Source of the DNA: Yamagishiella unicocca
Taxonomy: Eukaryota > Chlorophyta > Chlorophyceae > Chlamydomonadales > Volvocaceae
Length of the DNA: 64,000 bases
Direction of reading: 5' to 3'
Assembly (NCBI GenBank): GCA_003116995.1
Contig: BDSL01000031.1
Location: forward strand, 496,001 to 560,000
The translations under genes and the position numbers were made by a program. This document shows positions 32,380 through 44,424 of this stretch, piece after piece. Below the pieces are notes generated by a model, which saw nothing but the letters and a program-made list of their open reading frames with translations, had not been told where the DNA came from and did no database searches. Numbering within the stretch: position 1 is the stretch's first letter; every line of letters starts with the position of its first letter.

Positions 32380-34130
32380 GCTGCCGCTAGCTGCCGTCGT
32401 GCACAGGCCGTTAGTTCGTTGTCTTTCTTGGAGCGCGTGGGGCTCCCTTAGAGGCGACAGCTGAGCTGGTGCAGCTCCTTTCCTCGCTTTCAAGCGCCTC
32501 ATCCACGGGGCTGAGGGGGTCAGGGGGATGGTCTAATGAATGAACGCTTGTATGTGCAAGTGGCGGGGGAATAGATGCGGTGCTTGCTTGCTGCCAGACG
32601 CAACGCAGAGCAAGGGGGGTTGGGGAGGCGGGAGAGTATTGGCGGGTGCGGAACACTGTGCACAGTCTCGCGCACAGGGTAATGCAAAATAAATGGGTGG
32701 ATGGGTGGATGGACGGGACGCCGCGGATCGGCACCATGGAGCGATCTGTCTGGCAAGTACTGGCCCCAGCAGCAATGGACAACCGCTGGAGGCGCAGATG
32801 GAGGACCGTTGAAGACGGTTTAGGTACCGGTAGTTTGCTGCTCCAAATACGCTAGGTTTGGCTAGCTATTAGCGTGTTGGTTTGGGTGTTAAGCCCGTTT
32901 CCAATGCGCGTTACGGCTGTTGGAGCAGCTCCAACAGCAGGCCACAATGTAGTCAGGCAGTCTAACCGCTGCCTGACAAACCCCGTGAGTTGCACGTATG
33001 CGGCTATGCCACATTCTATGTTAGCCGTTAGCCGTATACTCGCAATGCGGAGCAACGATTTCCCTCTCGTAAGAATGTAAATTATCGCTATAACGTCGCT
33101 GCTTGAATCGACGGAGCGTTCATTCAGCGGAGCTACACGCCGGAGACAGCCATTACATCGATGTGCCCGACCGCCGGCGGCAGCACCGTGCCACCGGGCG
33201 GGACACACCGGTGGCCCCAAAACATCGCAACCCTCACCACCACCACCATCTCCGTGCCATGACAAGGCACTGCTTGGCCGAACGCACCATCACCAGGGAT
33301 CAACAGCATCACAACCACCAACGACAATACCGTTTGGGGCCCCGATGAAACGATTCGGGTGCGACCCAATTTTGGGCACCCAAAGCCGTACAGGAACAGC
33401 AGGTCATCGTGCCGGAGTCCCGGGGCCCTATATGCTACACCCATTGATGTGTCCGTATTGAAGTATCCTAGTCGCGACGCACGTCGTGCCAAACTGCCAA
33501 TAGTCGGGCTGAGGTGCGCCGCCTGCGGTGGCCCGGGGGCCTCATCAGCGCGCAAGGATTGTTGCATTCAGCCTCCACATCCTTGGAGAGACGCAAAAGA
33601 TCTTGAAGCCACCACATAAGTCGCATCTACCATTCTACCTGCGCTCCGGAGCCGCTGGATGTCTCCAATACAAGCTCCTCCCGTCTTCCCCCGCTGGATT
33701 CTCGGATTTCCGTACATAACCACCCCCCAAGAATGGCCCCCTACCAGCTACTCATCAGCGGCTAAGCTCTAGCGCAGCCCAAGCCCAGCTCCAGCTGCTG
33801 CCGCTGCCCACGGCGGGCAACTACCTGCCTAACCATCCTACTTCCCACATGCTGCTGCGCGCGCGAGTGGCGCACACGGGCCGCCGCCGCCCCCGGCCGC
33901 CACCCGACCCCCCCCTCCCTGCCTCCGCTGCAAAAGCGCTGCTTCCCCCCACATGCCAGTGCGCTGCAAACACGGGCTGTTGCAGCCGTGTGGGGCGCCA
34001 CTGCCCTCGCACCGCCGCCGAGGTCTCCATTCACGGACCCTCCTCCCCAAGCCCCTATCGACCCTCCTCCCCAAGCCCCTATCGACCCTCCGCCGCCGCT
34101 TGTGCGCGCTGCCGCAGGCAGCTTGGTTCT
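32380..34130. other. spacer between copy C and MBO2
   Basis: No gene supported. Holds a pair of hairpins (32917-32978), a possible minus-strand TGTAA signal for MBO2 (TTACA at 33153-33157), a 24-base duplication near 34045-34092 (CCCCAAGCCCCTATCGACCC), and C-rich DNA. A 144-codon minus frame (33567-33133) has no convincing family. Confidence 0.5.
32917..32978. repeat. two adjacent hairpins
   Basis: Perfect inverted repeat GCTGTTGGAGC / GCTCCAACAGC with a one-base centre, followed at 32953 by GTCAGGCAG / CTGCCTGAC with an eight-base loop. Confidence 0.8.
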
Positions 34131-35096
34131 CTATATGATCACCTCCTTCGGCACCGGCTTGCGGATGTGCCGCATGGTAGACCCCGGCTCCTGTGGGCGC
34201 CGTCGTCACGGAGAGAGGGGCGGGCCGCAGCCGGGGAGTCCAGGGAGGGGTGAAGCAACCAATGAAGGTAGGAGGGAGGGAGGGAGGCTACCGCCAAGCT
34301 CACTGCGGATCGCCCTGCATCTTCGCTGCCGGGAGGGCTCCCCTTATTCTCACCCCTGATCTCCGTGTCCCCCGCCGGCGCGCCCCGTCTCCCCTCACCC
34401 TTGCCCTCACCCTCACCCCCCCCCCACCCTCACCCTCACCCCCCCCGCCCCCTTGTCCTCCTCCCCGTGTATCCCACCTGCGGCTTGAAGGGCGCAAACG
34501 AGCCGTACGGCTTGGGGATGCCCAGGCTCTCCGGAATGTAGGCGTTTGGCCTCGGATCTGCGCAGGGGTCAGGGGTCCGCGTCAGGGGTCAGAGGGTGAT
34601 GGTGCTAGGATGGTGTGCTCGTCCCATCGGTAGCAAAGTGTGACCTATTATGGCCATTGTGCACAGCGGCCGCGGTGCATAAGGCCCGACACGCGGGACC
34701 GCAAGCGCATCAGCAACTCGCCGCCTGCCAGTTGGGTCCGCCGACGGAGCAGACACAGCTCCTGCCTCCTTCTATCTCCCCAGTCCCTCGTCGCCACCTG
34801 TACTGCCACTGTACTCCTTTACCCTCTGCCCGCCCCGCCCCTTCACAATACGCTACCTGCGGTGGACTGAACCTCGCTGACCCTCGCCTCCAGGGTCTCC
34901 GCGATGACTTTCCGCTCGTCCGCCAGGGACTCCAGCGTGTGCCGCTCCCGGTCGATCCTGCGGGTTGGGCCCGAGGGTGGGAAGGGGTTGGGGACTTGCT
35001 GCTTCCAGGCATCAAATAGTATTCCAAATTCTTGAGGCAAGCGGGCGAAGAGATGAAGCGGACAGCAGAGGAAGCGAGGGAGACAACCGCGTGAGC

Positions 35097-35128
<32 letters not shown>

Positions 35129-38100
35129 CGGGCAGGCAGGCGGGCCGCGGTCGCCGTTTCCTGCGGGATCCCCCCCCCCCACTCCCCCACCGCATCCATG
35201 CACGCACCTGGCCCACTCCCGCTCCGCATCGTCTGTTGGCGGCTCCCCCGCATCCAGCCGCTGGGCCGCCAGCGACACCGCGCCGTCCAGCTCCTCCTTC
35301 TCCGCGCCCAGCTTGAGCGCACTGGCCTGCAGGTGTCGTACAGCGCGCACGCGCGCTCCGGCTTTACCGATATGGGCTGCCGGCCTCCACGCAAGTCCGA
35401 TTGCGGTTGCGGTTGCGCTAACCGCACGGAACCACCAGTCGCTGCATCCGCACAACCGCTGTGTGCGTTTCTCACCTCCTGCCCCATCCTTCCCCCCTTC
35501 CCCCTCCACACATACGCCATACCCCGAGATCCCAGTCTCCAGGCCCTGCCCTACCTGGTACATGGACAGCTCGGACACCGTGGCCATAATTTTACGCGTC
35601 ACGGCCCGCAGCTTGGACTGGTACTCGTTCACGCGCTGGGCCAGCTCCAGGGTGTCGGCCCGACCCTCGGCGGCCTGAGCGGCGCGAGGCGCGCAAGGGC
35701 GCAGTGAAGCTAAGGAGCCGGAAGCTTGGGGCCTTCGGAGCGCTCCCGGGTGGCTCGATGGCCACTCGTTGCGCGGTCGGCCATTCCGACGCGGCAACCT
35801 AGAGAAACATCCTTATACCCCTGCTAGTACCCCCACTAGTACCCCCACTAGTACCCCCACTATAGATACTGGTAATGGATACAGCGCGGCAGTGATTCAG
35901 TATCTACAGAACCTTCCGCCACCGTCCGCCGCCCCTTCCCTAAGCGGTATATGAATATATATCTTTAGTAGCTTTACATAGTAAAGCTACGTACCTCTTA
36001 CGAAGCCCTGCCCTGCCCTGCCCTGCCCTCCCCTGCCCTGTCCCCCACCTGCACCCGCAGCTTGTCCGACAGGCTGGTGATCTCCTCCAGGATGAGTTCC
36101 TTCTCCAGCAGCTGCTCCTTCTTGTCGTTCAGCCGCTCCTCCAGCGCCTGGATCTTGGCGCTGAGCTCCTCGCGGTCCGGGATCTTGCCCTCCAGCAGCC
36201 GCCACCGCCCCTGGTTGGACGGGTTCTCCAGCGCCAGACTGAGCGCCTCCGCCTCTCGGCGAGCCTCGAACAGCGCCTTCTGCAGCGCCGCCACGTCGGT
36301 GTCCAGCAGCGGCACGCTGGGCACCAGCCGCCGCATGACGGCCATGGAGCGCTCCAGCTCCGAAACCTCCAGCCGCAGCAGCCTGGTGCGGGAGGAGGGG
36401 AGGGGGGGGGCCGGCGGGGGGGGGAAGGCGCAAGTGCAGGGGGTTAGGCGGGAAGGAGGCATCGCCAGAGGCGCCTGGTGCAGCAGGGAGGGGCCCGGCG
36501 GGGGGCGGAAGGCGGGGAGGGCGCGAGAGCAGGGGGGTTAGGCGGGAAGGAGGCGTCGCCTCAGGCGCGGCGGAGGATGAGGTGGTACGGGGAGCTGACG
36601 TATCGGCGACGTGTGGAACTGGAGGGAGGGAGGGTGGTCTTAGCCGGGTGGTGGTGGTGGTGGTGGCGGTGGTGGCGGACCACTGCCTCCCTCCCCTCCC
36701 TCCCGCCCTCGTCTCCTCCCCCACCTGGCCTCGTCATCCCGCCGCCGCAGCTCCAGCTGCCCACCCTTGATGACCTCGTCCTGGATGTTGGACTTCTCGT
36801 ACAACACGCACAGCTCGTCGTTGCGGTCGATGAGCATGATGCCTGGGGGAGTGGCGGCGGCGGGCCCGCAGGTGGGAGAAAGGGAAGGTGGGGGAAGGGC
36901 GCAGGTGGGAGTGGGGAATAAAGAGAATCCGCGAATCCACGGCCGACAAACCAAGGCGGTGAAGATGGCGGTCCAGAAGAGACGGGAGGCGAGTAGACGG
37001 AGCGGAGGCGCTGCTGAATCGTAGTGTGAGGTGATAAGGCAACGTTGTCGATAAGAAAAAGTGGTGTGAAAGCGACTAAAGTAAAGGCGGCGGGAGTGGG
37101 GGAAGGGCGCAGGTGAGGAGACGGGAGGAAGATGTGTTGCCGTATTGCGCAGGTGTGCGTAAAGACGTATGTGTTAACCGTTGCTTCGCACCCACGGTAC
37201 CGGACGGGGCGTTGTGGGAGATGGATGGTTCGATACGACACCCGGGCTGCGGCGGCAACAGCAACCATCCCCCATAAGGCCCACCCATCTACGCATAACG
37301 CCACACAAGGGCCTCCCCGCCGGTGTTGTGCGTGCGCCACTCCGTGCTCAATCCTCGCTGCTCCGTGCCTCACGCCCTCACCCGTGTAGTTCCGCGCCTC
37401 GATGACCAGCTCGTACTGCTTCTTCAGCCGCAGCATCTCCTTTTCGCAACCGTTGATGATGGCGTTGAGCTTGTCCACCTCGCTGATCTGCTCGTCCACA
37501 ACGGTCTGCTTGTCGCGGAACACCATGCCCAGCCTGACGGCGGTTTGGCGGTTTGGCGGTTGGGCAACCGAAGTTGGGCGTCATCAGCTCATCCCGAAGG
37601 ACACGACAAGGGGTGCGCCCAGCCACTCGGTCGCCTAAGGCTCCATGTACCCCCTCAGAACCCCCCTCCCTCACCTGCCCAGCGCCACCCCGCAGCTGTT
37701 CCCAGCCACTCCCCCCCCATCGGTTCTTTTCTGTAACCCCCCCTCCCTCACCTGCCCAGCGCCACCCCGCAGCTGGTCCCAGCCACTCCCCCCTCACCGG
37801 TTCTTTTCTGTAACCCCCCCTCACCTGCCCAGCTCCACCCGCAGCTGGTCTCTCTCCGCGATGTTGGCTTGGTGCTGCGTGTGCTGCTGCTGCAGCAGCT
37901 TGTCCTTGATGCCCACCTCGTTCTGAAGGATGTCCAGCTCGTTCTGCAGCACCTTGAGCTTGTCCTTCATCTCCGTGGTGCTCTGGCTGGCGGCCTGGAG
38001 GGGGGAAGTGGCGGCGGGGGGAGTTGCGGAAAGACACGGTTACGGCGGCGGGGGCGGGGGAAGAAGGGTTTTTTCCCCCGTGTGTACGCGGTGTATGCAG

Positions 38101-41100
38101 CGGGGGTAGGGGTGACCGCAGCCGCCCAGGGCATGGGAGGCTTTTGCATCAGCTGGCGGGTTGAGGGGAGGTGCAGTCATGCCGGCTGCCCCTGCCCCAT
38201 TGGCATCGCCCGAGCCCCCCAAGCCTTCCTCGTTCACACGCACTGCTGACACCTGCCTCCTCGCCCCCACCTTGCATGGATCGGAGGATGAGGCCCCTCA
38301 CCTGGATCAGGTTGACGAACTTGTTGCGCTGGTTCTTCACCAGGTCGTACAGCTTCTCGAAGTCCCGGATCCGGCGCCCGACCTGGAAGGAAACGAGACG
38401 GGGGCTCAGCGGGCGGCAATGGGCTTTTGGCGGAGGCGGTGGTGGTAGTGGCAGTGGTGGTGGTGGTGGCGGAGGCAGTGGTGGTGGTGGTGGCGGAGGC
38501 GGTGGTGATGGTGGTGGTGGCGGAGGCTAGGCCTCACCGGCGACACACGCCCCTGCTAGGCAACCCGCACTTCCTCGCCGCAGCCCCCCTCAGCCTGATC
38601 CGCCCCTGCACCCTTCTCTAAGGGGCTTGCTCTCCATCCCCACCCCCACCCCAAGGACGCCACAACGCGGACGCCAAACTCACGGCTTGAGGTCCAGCAA
38701 GCCACGCCAGGACAGGCGCTATCCTGCGCCCTACCTTACTGCCCCTTCCCGTCCCCCACTCCTGCCCCCCGCCCCCCCCCTCATCCTGTTATTTTCCGCC
38801 GACCGTCTCCTACGTCGTCTGACCGGGTCTTCTCAGGCCCCCGCCCCCTCACCTCCTTGCGGATCTTCTTCAGCTCCGCCAGCTCCACCTCTTTGATGCG
38901 GCTGGTCATCTGGACGTCCTTCACCTTGCTCAGCTTCTGAGCGATGGACAGCGCCACCCTGGGGGCAGGCGTGGGAAGAGAAGGGGGGGCAGGGGTTGAG
39001 TGCCGGAGAGAGGGGGGAGCAGGGGTTGAGTGCCGGAGAGAGGGGGGAGCAGGGGGTGAGTGCCGGGGCGGGCGGTGAGGCAGTCCCCCATATGTGTCGG
39101 CCATCAGCTCCGTAGCACCAACAGCACCGGTGACGTCCGATCCGGCGTGCCGTTACGTGCCCTGGCCCCCGGCCGCAGCCACCCCCCGCCAACGCGCGCC
39201 GTGCGCTGCGCTGTGCGCTGTTGCGCGCGCTACGCACATTGCGCAAAGAGCGCTCAAAAGCAGAGAGAACCTCCCCCAACCGCCGCCCGCTCGCCTGTCC
39301 CTCTGGCTGCCCAGCTCCCGGAGGATCATGTCCCGCTCCCCCTCCTCGCGCTTCAACTCCGCCAGCTCCGACTCCAGACTAGCGACCTGCGGGGGGGAGG
39401 GCGCGACCAGCGGGGCAGGAACGTCAGAAACGGAGGGCCACAAGCCGTACGACGCCGTACGCCGGGCTTGAATGTCGTACGCCTGCCCCCCCCGGGGTGC
39501 TTCCCCCCCTGCTCACCTCCTTGAAGGTCAGCTGGAACAACGCCACCTTGCCCTTGCCGTCCGACTCCTCGTGCAGGAAGGACGCCATCTGGATGTCCAG
39601 CTCGCGCTTGATGTCCTGCAGCTCGCGCGACTGGCCCTTGCGCTTGGCCTCCAGCGCGTTCACATCGCGGTGCATCTGCTCCACCTGCCGTACACAAAGA
39701 CGGGGTGTCGTGGTATTGTGTGGTGTTGTGTGGTGCTTTGTGGCGTGGTGTAACGGGCGTGGTGTGGTCTGGTGTGGTGTCAACGGGTGTTAACGGGTGT
39801 GCCAAGCGTGTGACCTGATGCGGTGTGGAGACTAAACGAGGGGTGGCGGAAGAACACCACCTCGCGAGGTGGGCCTCTAACCCCCTGGCCTCAACCCTCC
39901 CTCTCTCCCTCTCCTCGCCTGCCCTCCCTCTCTCCCCCTGCCCTCCCTCTCTCCCCCTGCCCTCCCTCTCTCTCCCTCTCTCACCTGGAACCTCAGGTTG
40001 GGCAGCTGGTCCCGGGCGTCCTTGAGCTGCTGCTCCGCCACCCGGTACTGCCGCAGCATCAGCTCCTTCTCGCGCTGCCGGCGGTTGAGGTGGTCGCTCT
40101 CTGCCTTGAGCTCCACCGCCAGGTTCTGGGGATGTGCGCGGGGCGAGAGAGTGGCGGGCCGGGTGGCGTTCGGCGCGGTGTCGTACCGTGCCGTACGGTT
40201 CCCTGACACGGCGCGCCACGAACCAACGCCGGGAACGACCGAACCCGCCCCCCTTTCCCTGCGTGGCCCCCCATCTTCCTTCCCTCCCCCTCCATCCACT
40301 GCCCCCCGCTGAGTCCCTCGCTGCGCCCCCGCTGCCCGCCCGCCCGCCCCTCACGCCCCCCGCTGCGTTAGCGACTTTTATATGCCAACCCACAAGTCTC
40401 CTCTCCTCCCCCCCGCTGCACCCTAGTCTCCTCCCCCCGTGCCCTTGGTTTGTCGGCCGTGGATTCACGGATTTATTTTATAAACCCCCCCCGCTGTATC
40501 TTGCCCCCCGGCCGCACCCACCTTGACCCTCAGGTCCAGCTCCACCTGGTCCGCCAGGATCTTGTCCGCCTCGATGCTGGCCAGCTCCACGTCCTTGCGG
40601 ATGTCGTCAGCGTGCCGCGCCTTGGCCTCAACCTGCGACCGCATCAACCAGCAGCATCAGGCAGCAGCATCAGGCAGCAGCAGCAACCAGCAGTATCAGG
40701 CAGCAGCATCAACCAGCAGCATCAGGCAGCAGCATCAGGCAGCAGCAGCAACCAGCAGTATCAGGCAGCAGCATCAACCAGCAGCATCAGGCAGCAGCAT
40801 CAACCAGCAGCATCAACCAGCAGTATCAGGCAGCAGCAGCAGGCAGCAGCAGCAGGCAGCAGCAGCAGGCAGCAGCAGCAAGGACGGTGAGGTGGGGGCA
40901 AGGTTGGCGGGAGGGAGGGAAGGTATCCACCGGCTGTACGAACCTCCTCCTCCTCGTCCTCCTGCGAACGACACTGATACTACATTCGTGATCCGCCCCG
41001 CTGCCCCCATTCCCACCACTCCCCCGCCCTTGCCCCCTCCCTGCCGTACTCCCACCGTCAGCCTCCCGCGGCTCCCCAATCGACTCCCAATCCCTCAAGG

Positions 41101-44100
41101 TTCCGTTCCTGTATCCCGTATACGAGCTTCCTCGGTGGGCCCCCCCTCCCACCTGGCTCACGGGCTTCCTATTACACGGGCTTTCCTCGCAAACCCACCT
41201 GACCCACGGGTCCTATCCTCCCATATCTTCCCACCTAAATAGAACACTATTCGCCGGCTACTTTGTGTCCTCCGTCTCCTAAGTCGTTCGTGTAATCGGG
41301 CCTTTCTCGTCCCCCCCACTTCTCCAAGTTCCAAGTTCTCCAGCATGCATCTCCAAACGTAAGTCCCAAACGATTTTCACAGGTGGGTTTTCCTCGCAAA
41401 CCCACCTGCACCCTCCCCCTGTCCAGCGATATGAGCATCCGGTTGTGGTCCTCCTGCAGCTCGTGCTCCCGGGCAGCAGCCGCCTTGTACTGCGCCTCGT
41501 GCTCCGAGAAGCGGGAGTTCATGCTGTCCAACTGGCCCTGTGTACGGCACAGGGGGCCGCAGGGGAAGGTCAAGGACAGGCGAGGGATCAGCCCGGGATC
41601 CAGATCCGGAACCCCCCGCCCCGTCGGCGCCCTGTACGGCGAGCACCGGCAGCCGTCCTGGCTGTCCGCCCGACAAAACACTTCTTAGGGGGCCGACCTG
41701 CGAGTTTCCGCTCCCTTCGCTCCCTGCCTCCCTCCGTGCCTCCCTCCCTCCCCATTCCCCCACCTGCACGCTCTTGAGGATGGAGCCCACTGCGTCCGCC
41801 TGCCTGCGCGCCTTGTCCGGCAGCGGGTCTATCTTGACCAGGTTGGCTCGCTCCACCGCCTTGGCTTCGGAGAGGGACGCCATGTCGGACTGGACGGTGG
41901 CCAGCCGGGTCCTGGGGCCGGAGGGGGGGATGGCGGGGCCGGAGGCGGGTGTGCGTGTGGGGGGGGATTTCGAGGAAGACCCGTGGATGCGAGAAAAACC
42001 GTGGGGGGGGGGGGGCGGAGGCAGGGAGCTGAGCGCTGCCGGTGGAAGCCGCATGCGAGGCCGTGTGACGCCCGTGTGTCTCCGGTGATACTGGACGCCC
42101 CGCCCCTTCTTCTCCTCTGTCGAATCATCAGTTTCCCTCAAAACCCCTCCCGCCTCTCATTTGACTCTGGGGCATCACACGCTATCCCCCTACACGCGCA
42201 CCCCGCTGTACGCGGACCCCCCTACACGCGCACAGGCATTCCGGCCCCAGCTGCCCGCACACATGTCTAGACTGCTCTTCGGTTCCCCCGGCAAGCCCAG
42301 GCGGCTTGGCCGTTCAAATGCCGTTTGGACGCTTCCCACCGAAGACCCCAAACAGCCCAGCTGCAAACCCGTGTCCCCCCATGCAACATGCTCCCCCTGC
42401 AACATGCTCCCCCCCTGCGACATGCTCCCCCCTGCAACACGCTCCCCCATGCAACATGCTCCCCCTGCAGCATGCGCGCCCCCCAGCCAGGCGCGCTACG
42501 TGCGGGCCCTACCACAGTAGCTATGGCGCAAGGTGCTAGCGGGGGTGGTCGGACTTCCTTCCACACAGCCCAGGTACCCAGCCAGCGCGCACCCATACCT
42601 TCCCGCCCCCGCCCCAACTGCCCCTCCTGTCGCCCAGCCTCCAGCCGCCTGGCCCAACCCCCTCCCGGCACCCGTCACCCGCTCGACCTCAGGACTTTCA
42701 CCCCTTATCCCTACTTATTGCCGCCATTAACTTCCCTCATTAATTATCCCCATCCCTCCCTGCTCCTCGCTTTCGCCGCACACAGCTCTCAGTGCGGACC
42801 TACTGGTTTCCTCTCATGCCCCTTGAATTCATCCGACCGCCACCCGGCGCCTCCCCCCCCAGCGCACTCACCTCCCATCGTCCAGCTCCGCCCGCGCCGA
42901 CTCCACCCTCCGCCGCTCCTCCTCCAGCTCGTCAGCCATGGCCGCAGCCTCCGTGCGCGACTGGCTGATGAGCGGCTGCAGCGCCGCCGCATGCTCCGCC
43001 GCCAGCTCCTCCATCCGGACCCCCAGCTCATTGCGCTGTCGTTGTAGGTCGGTCACCTGAGCGGAGGGGTGAGGATTGGGGGGAAGGGGGGAGACGTCGT
43101 GAACTGGCGTGCCTGCACTTGATCGCAACGGCAGCGTGAATCCCACCGCACCCCACCCAACCCAAATCACTCCAACCCCAATCACCCCAACCCCAATCAC
43201 CCCAACCCCAAATCACCCAAACCCAAATCACCCCAACCCAAATCGGCCCAACCCAAATCACCCCAACCCAAATCACCCCAACCCAAATCGGCCCGACCAC
43301 ATTGGCCCAACCCAAATCGCCCAACTCAAAATCGCCCCAACCCAAATCGCCCCAACCCAAATCACCCAACCCAAATCACCCCAACCCAAATCGGCCCAAC
43401 CCAAATCGGCCCAACCACATCGCCCCAACCTGAAAGCGGGGCCCATTCCGGCTGGGCCCGAAGCTGCTGTAGCTATGCTGGCGACAGCCGAAGTCGCCGC
43501 TTCGCCTCCTGTCCCTCCAGTGCCGCTCCGTTCCCGGTATCGTGTGGACGCGCACAGTCCCCCGAGCCGTCTTCCTGCCCATCAGCCCCTTTTCCTTTCC
43601 ACGGCCCTCTTACCGCCTCTGAGCCCAGACGCTCCGCTCTGTCCCCGACAGTCCCCTCTAGCCCATCTCTCCCCTTCAGCAGCCTACCACCTCCCCTCCG
43701 GAGCCCTTCCCCTCGGGCCCAGGAACCTTGCCCTCCCTGCAGCATCTGCGCACCTCCAGCTGTAGCAGCTGCTGCCGCTCCTGCGCGAGCGCCGCCTCGC
43801 CTAGTGCCGCCTCCACGTCCTCCCGCAGCTGGTCGATGTCATCCACGCCAACCCCCAGGCCCTGAATGCCACCGGCGCCTGCCAGAGCCACATCCTGGTC
43901 CTGCGAGCGCAGGTCGGGGGAGGCGGGTGGTGTAGGAAAGTACGGACGCAGCTGACCGCAAGCGGATGAGGCCCCAAACCCCAGCCGCCCGAGCACCGCG
44001 ACCCCCGTCCCTTCCGGCGAAGTTTCGCCTCAAACTCTGATACCTCTTTCTGCCGTTTCAACGCTTTGGCCTGCTCGAGCAGCTCCTTCTCCGTCTGCGA

Positions 44101-44424
44101 CAACGCAACGGGATAGGCCCGGTCAGCCGCGCTGCACGGTGCCCTGCCCACAATGAAGGCCCAAAGCCTGCGTAGAACTCACCTGAAGTGCTTTAACAAG
44201 TGCTCCATGCAGCAGTGTGTATTTGGACTTTGCTGCGTCCGACCGCTCCGATTTTATGTCCCTGGCTGCAAGTAGCTCATTAAGAACCTGTAAACGTATA
44301 ACGTCAAGCTGCTTGTGATAAACAAATTAACTCGGTTGGCTGAGTGCATTTTGTGAGAGACGCTCGCCTTGAATGCTTCACTGGTCGTCACGTCCTCTAA
44401 AAGGGAGAGCTCGTCTGCCTCCAT
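34131..44424 (-). CDS. MBO2: MBO2 / CCDC146 family flagellar coiled-coil protein
   Basis: Axonemal coiled-coil protein; Chlamydomonas MBO2 ('moves backward only') is needed for the ciliary waveform, and the animal homologue is CCDC146. Twenty-two exons chain in phase to 925 residues, close to the human length of about 955: 44424-44368, 44287-44183, 44094-44044, 43900-43754, 43056-42872, 41911-41764, 41537-41406, 40632-40522, 40125-39985, 39684-39517, 39386-39295, 38958-38853, 38382-38302, 37994-37825, 37533-37382, 36842-36725, 36382-36049, 35674-35555, 35326-35208, 34957-34857, 34557-34478, 34190-34131. Nearly all exons are heptad-rich. Conserved parts: VFRDKQTVVDEQISEVDKLN, ARNYTGIMLIDRNDELC, LNDKKEQLLEKELILEEITS, MATVSELSMYQ, and the family C-terminus RPNAYIPE, PYGSFAPFKPQ, EPGSTMRHIRKP. 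Introns after exons 1 and 11 use GC donors. No damage seen. Confidence 0.88.
35096..35145. repeat. (CAGG)n microsatellite in MBO2 intron
   Basis: About eight to eleven CAGG/CGGG units on the plus strand. Confidence 0.9.
35815..35866. repeat. 12-bp minisatellite (CTAGTACCCCCA) in MBO2 intron
   Basis: Four near-perfect units, followed by AT-richer DNA. Confidence 0.85.
37665..37840 (-). repeat. exon-end plus donor repeated downstream of MBO2 exon 14
   Basis: On the plus strand, CTCACCTGCCCAGC-CCACCC-GCAGCTG occurs three times, at about 37674, 37748 and 37821. Only the last is the real exon 14 end (exon 37994-37825). The other two copies, about 73 bases apart, lie inside the following intron. 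Confidence 0.85.
38425..38530. repeat. GGTGGT/GGAGGC minisatellite in MBO2 intron
   Basis: Purine/GT-rich triplet array on the plus strand. Confidence 0.9.
38985..39070. repeat. 29-bp minisatellite in MBO2 intron
   Basis: Three copies of a unit containing GCAGGGGTTGAGTGCCGGAG, the last slightly altered. Confidence 0.9.
40640..40882. repeat. CAG-rich minisatellite (CAGCAGCATCAACCAG) in MBO2 intron
   Basis: About 240 bases of interleaved CAGCAGCAT, CAACCAG and CAGGCAG units. On the gene's sense strand this reads CTG-rich. Confidence 0.92.
42370..42478. repeat. 19-bp minisatellite (CCCTGCAACATGCTCCC) in MBO2 intron
   Basis: Six variants in tandem. Confidence 0.88.
43135..43435. repeat. CAACCCAAATCACCC minisatellite in MBO2 intron
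   Basis: About 300 bases made of CCCAACCCAAATCACC and CCCAACCCAAATCGG units. The sense strand of MBO2 is the G-rich strand here. Confidence 0.93.

Noticed and set aside
33133..33567. 144-codon minus-strand frame with DDLLFLYGF, reminiscent of SET-domain lysine methyltransferases
   Set aside because: Only one short resemblance. The rest does not follow the family and there is no exon chain.
34965..35678. 237-codon plus-strand open frame
   Set aside because: Antisense to MBO2 exons and a CAGG microsatellite. No family features; the minus-strand exons explain the region.
35987..37526. long minus-strand open frames in other phases of the MBO2 region
   Set aside because: They read through introns and wrong frames (Pro/Gly/Ala-rich). 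The phase-consistent exons encode the conserved family sequence.
43135..43435. possible CRISPR-like regular repeat
   Set aside because: Units are directly adjacent with no unique spacers, inside an intron of a nuclear gene. It is a minisatellite.
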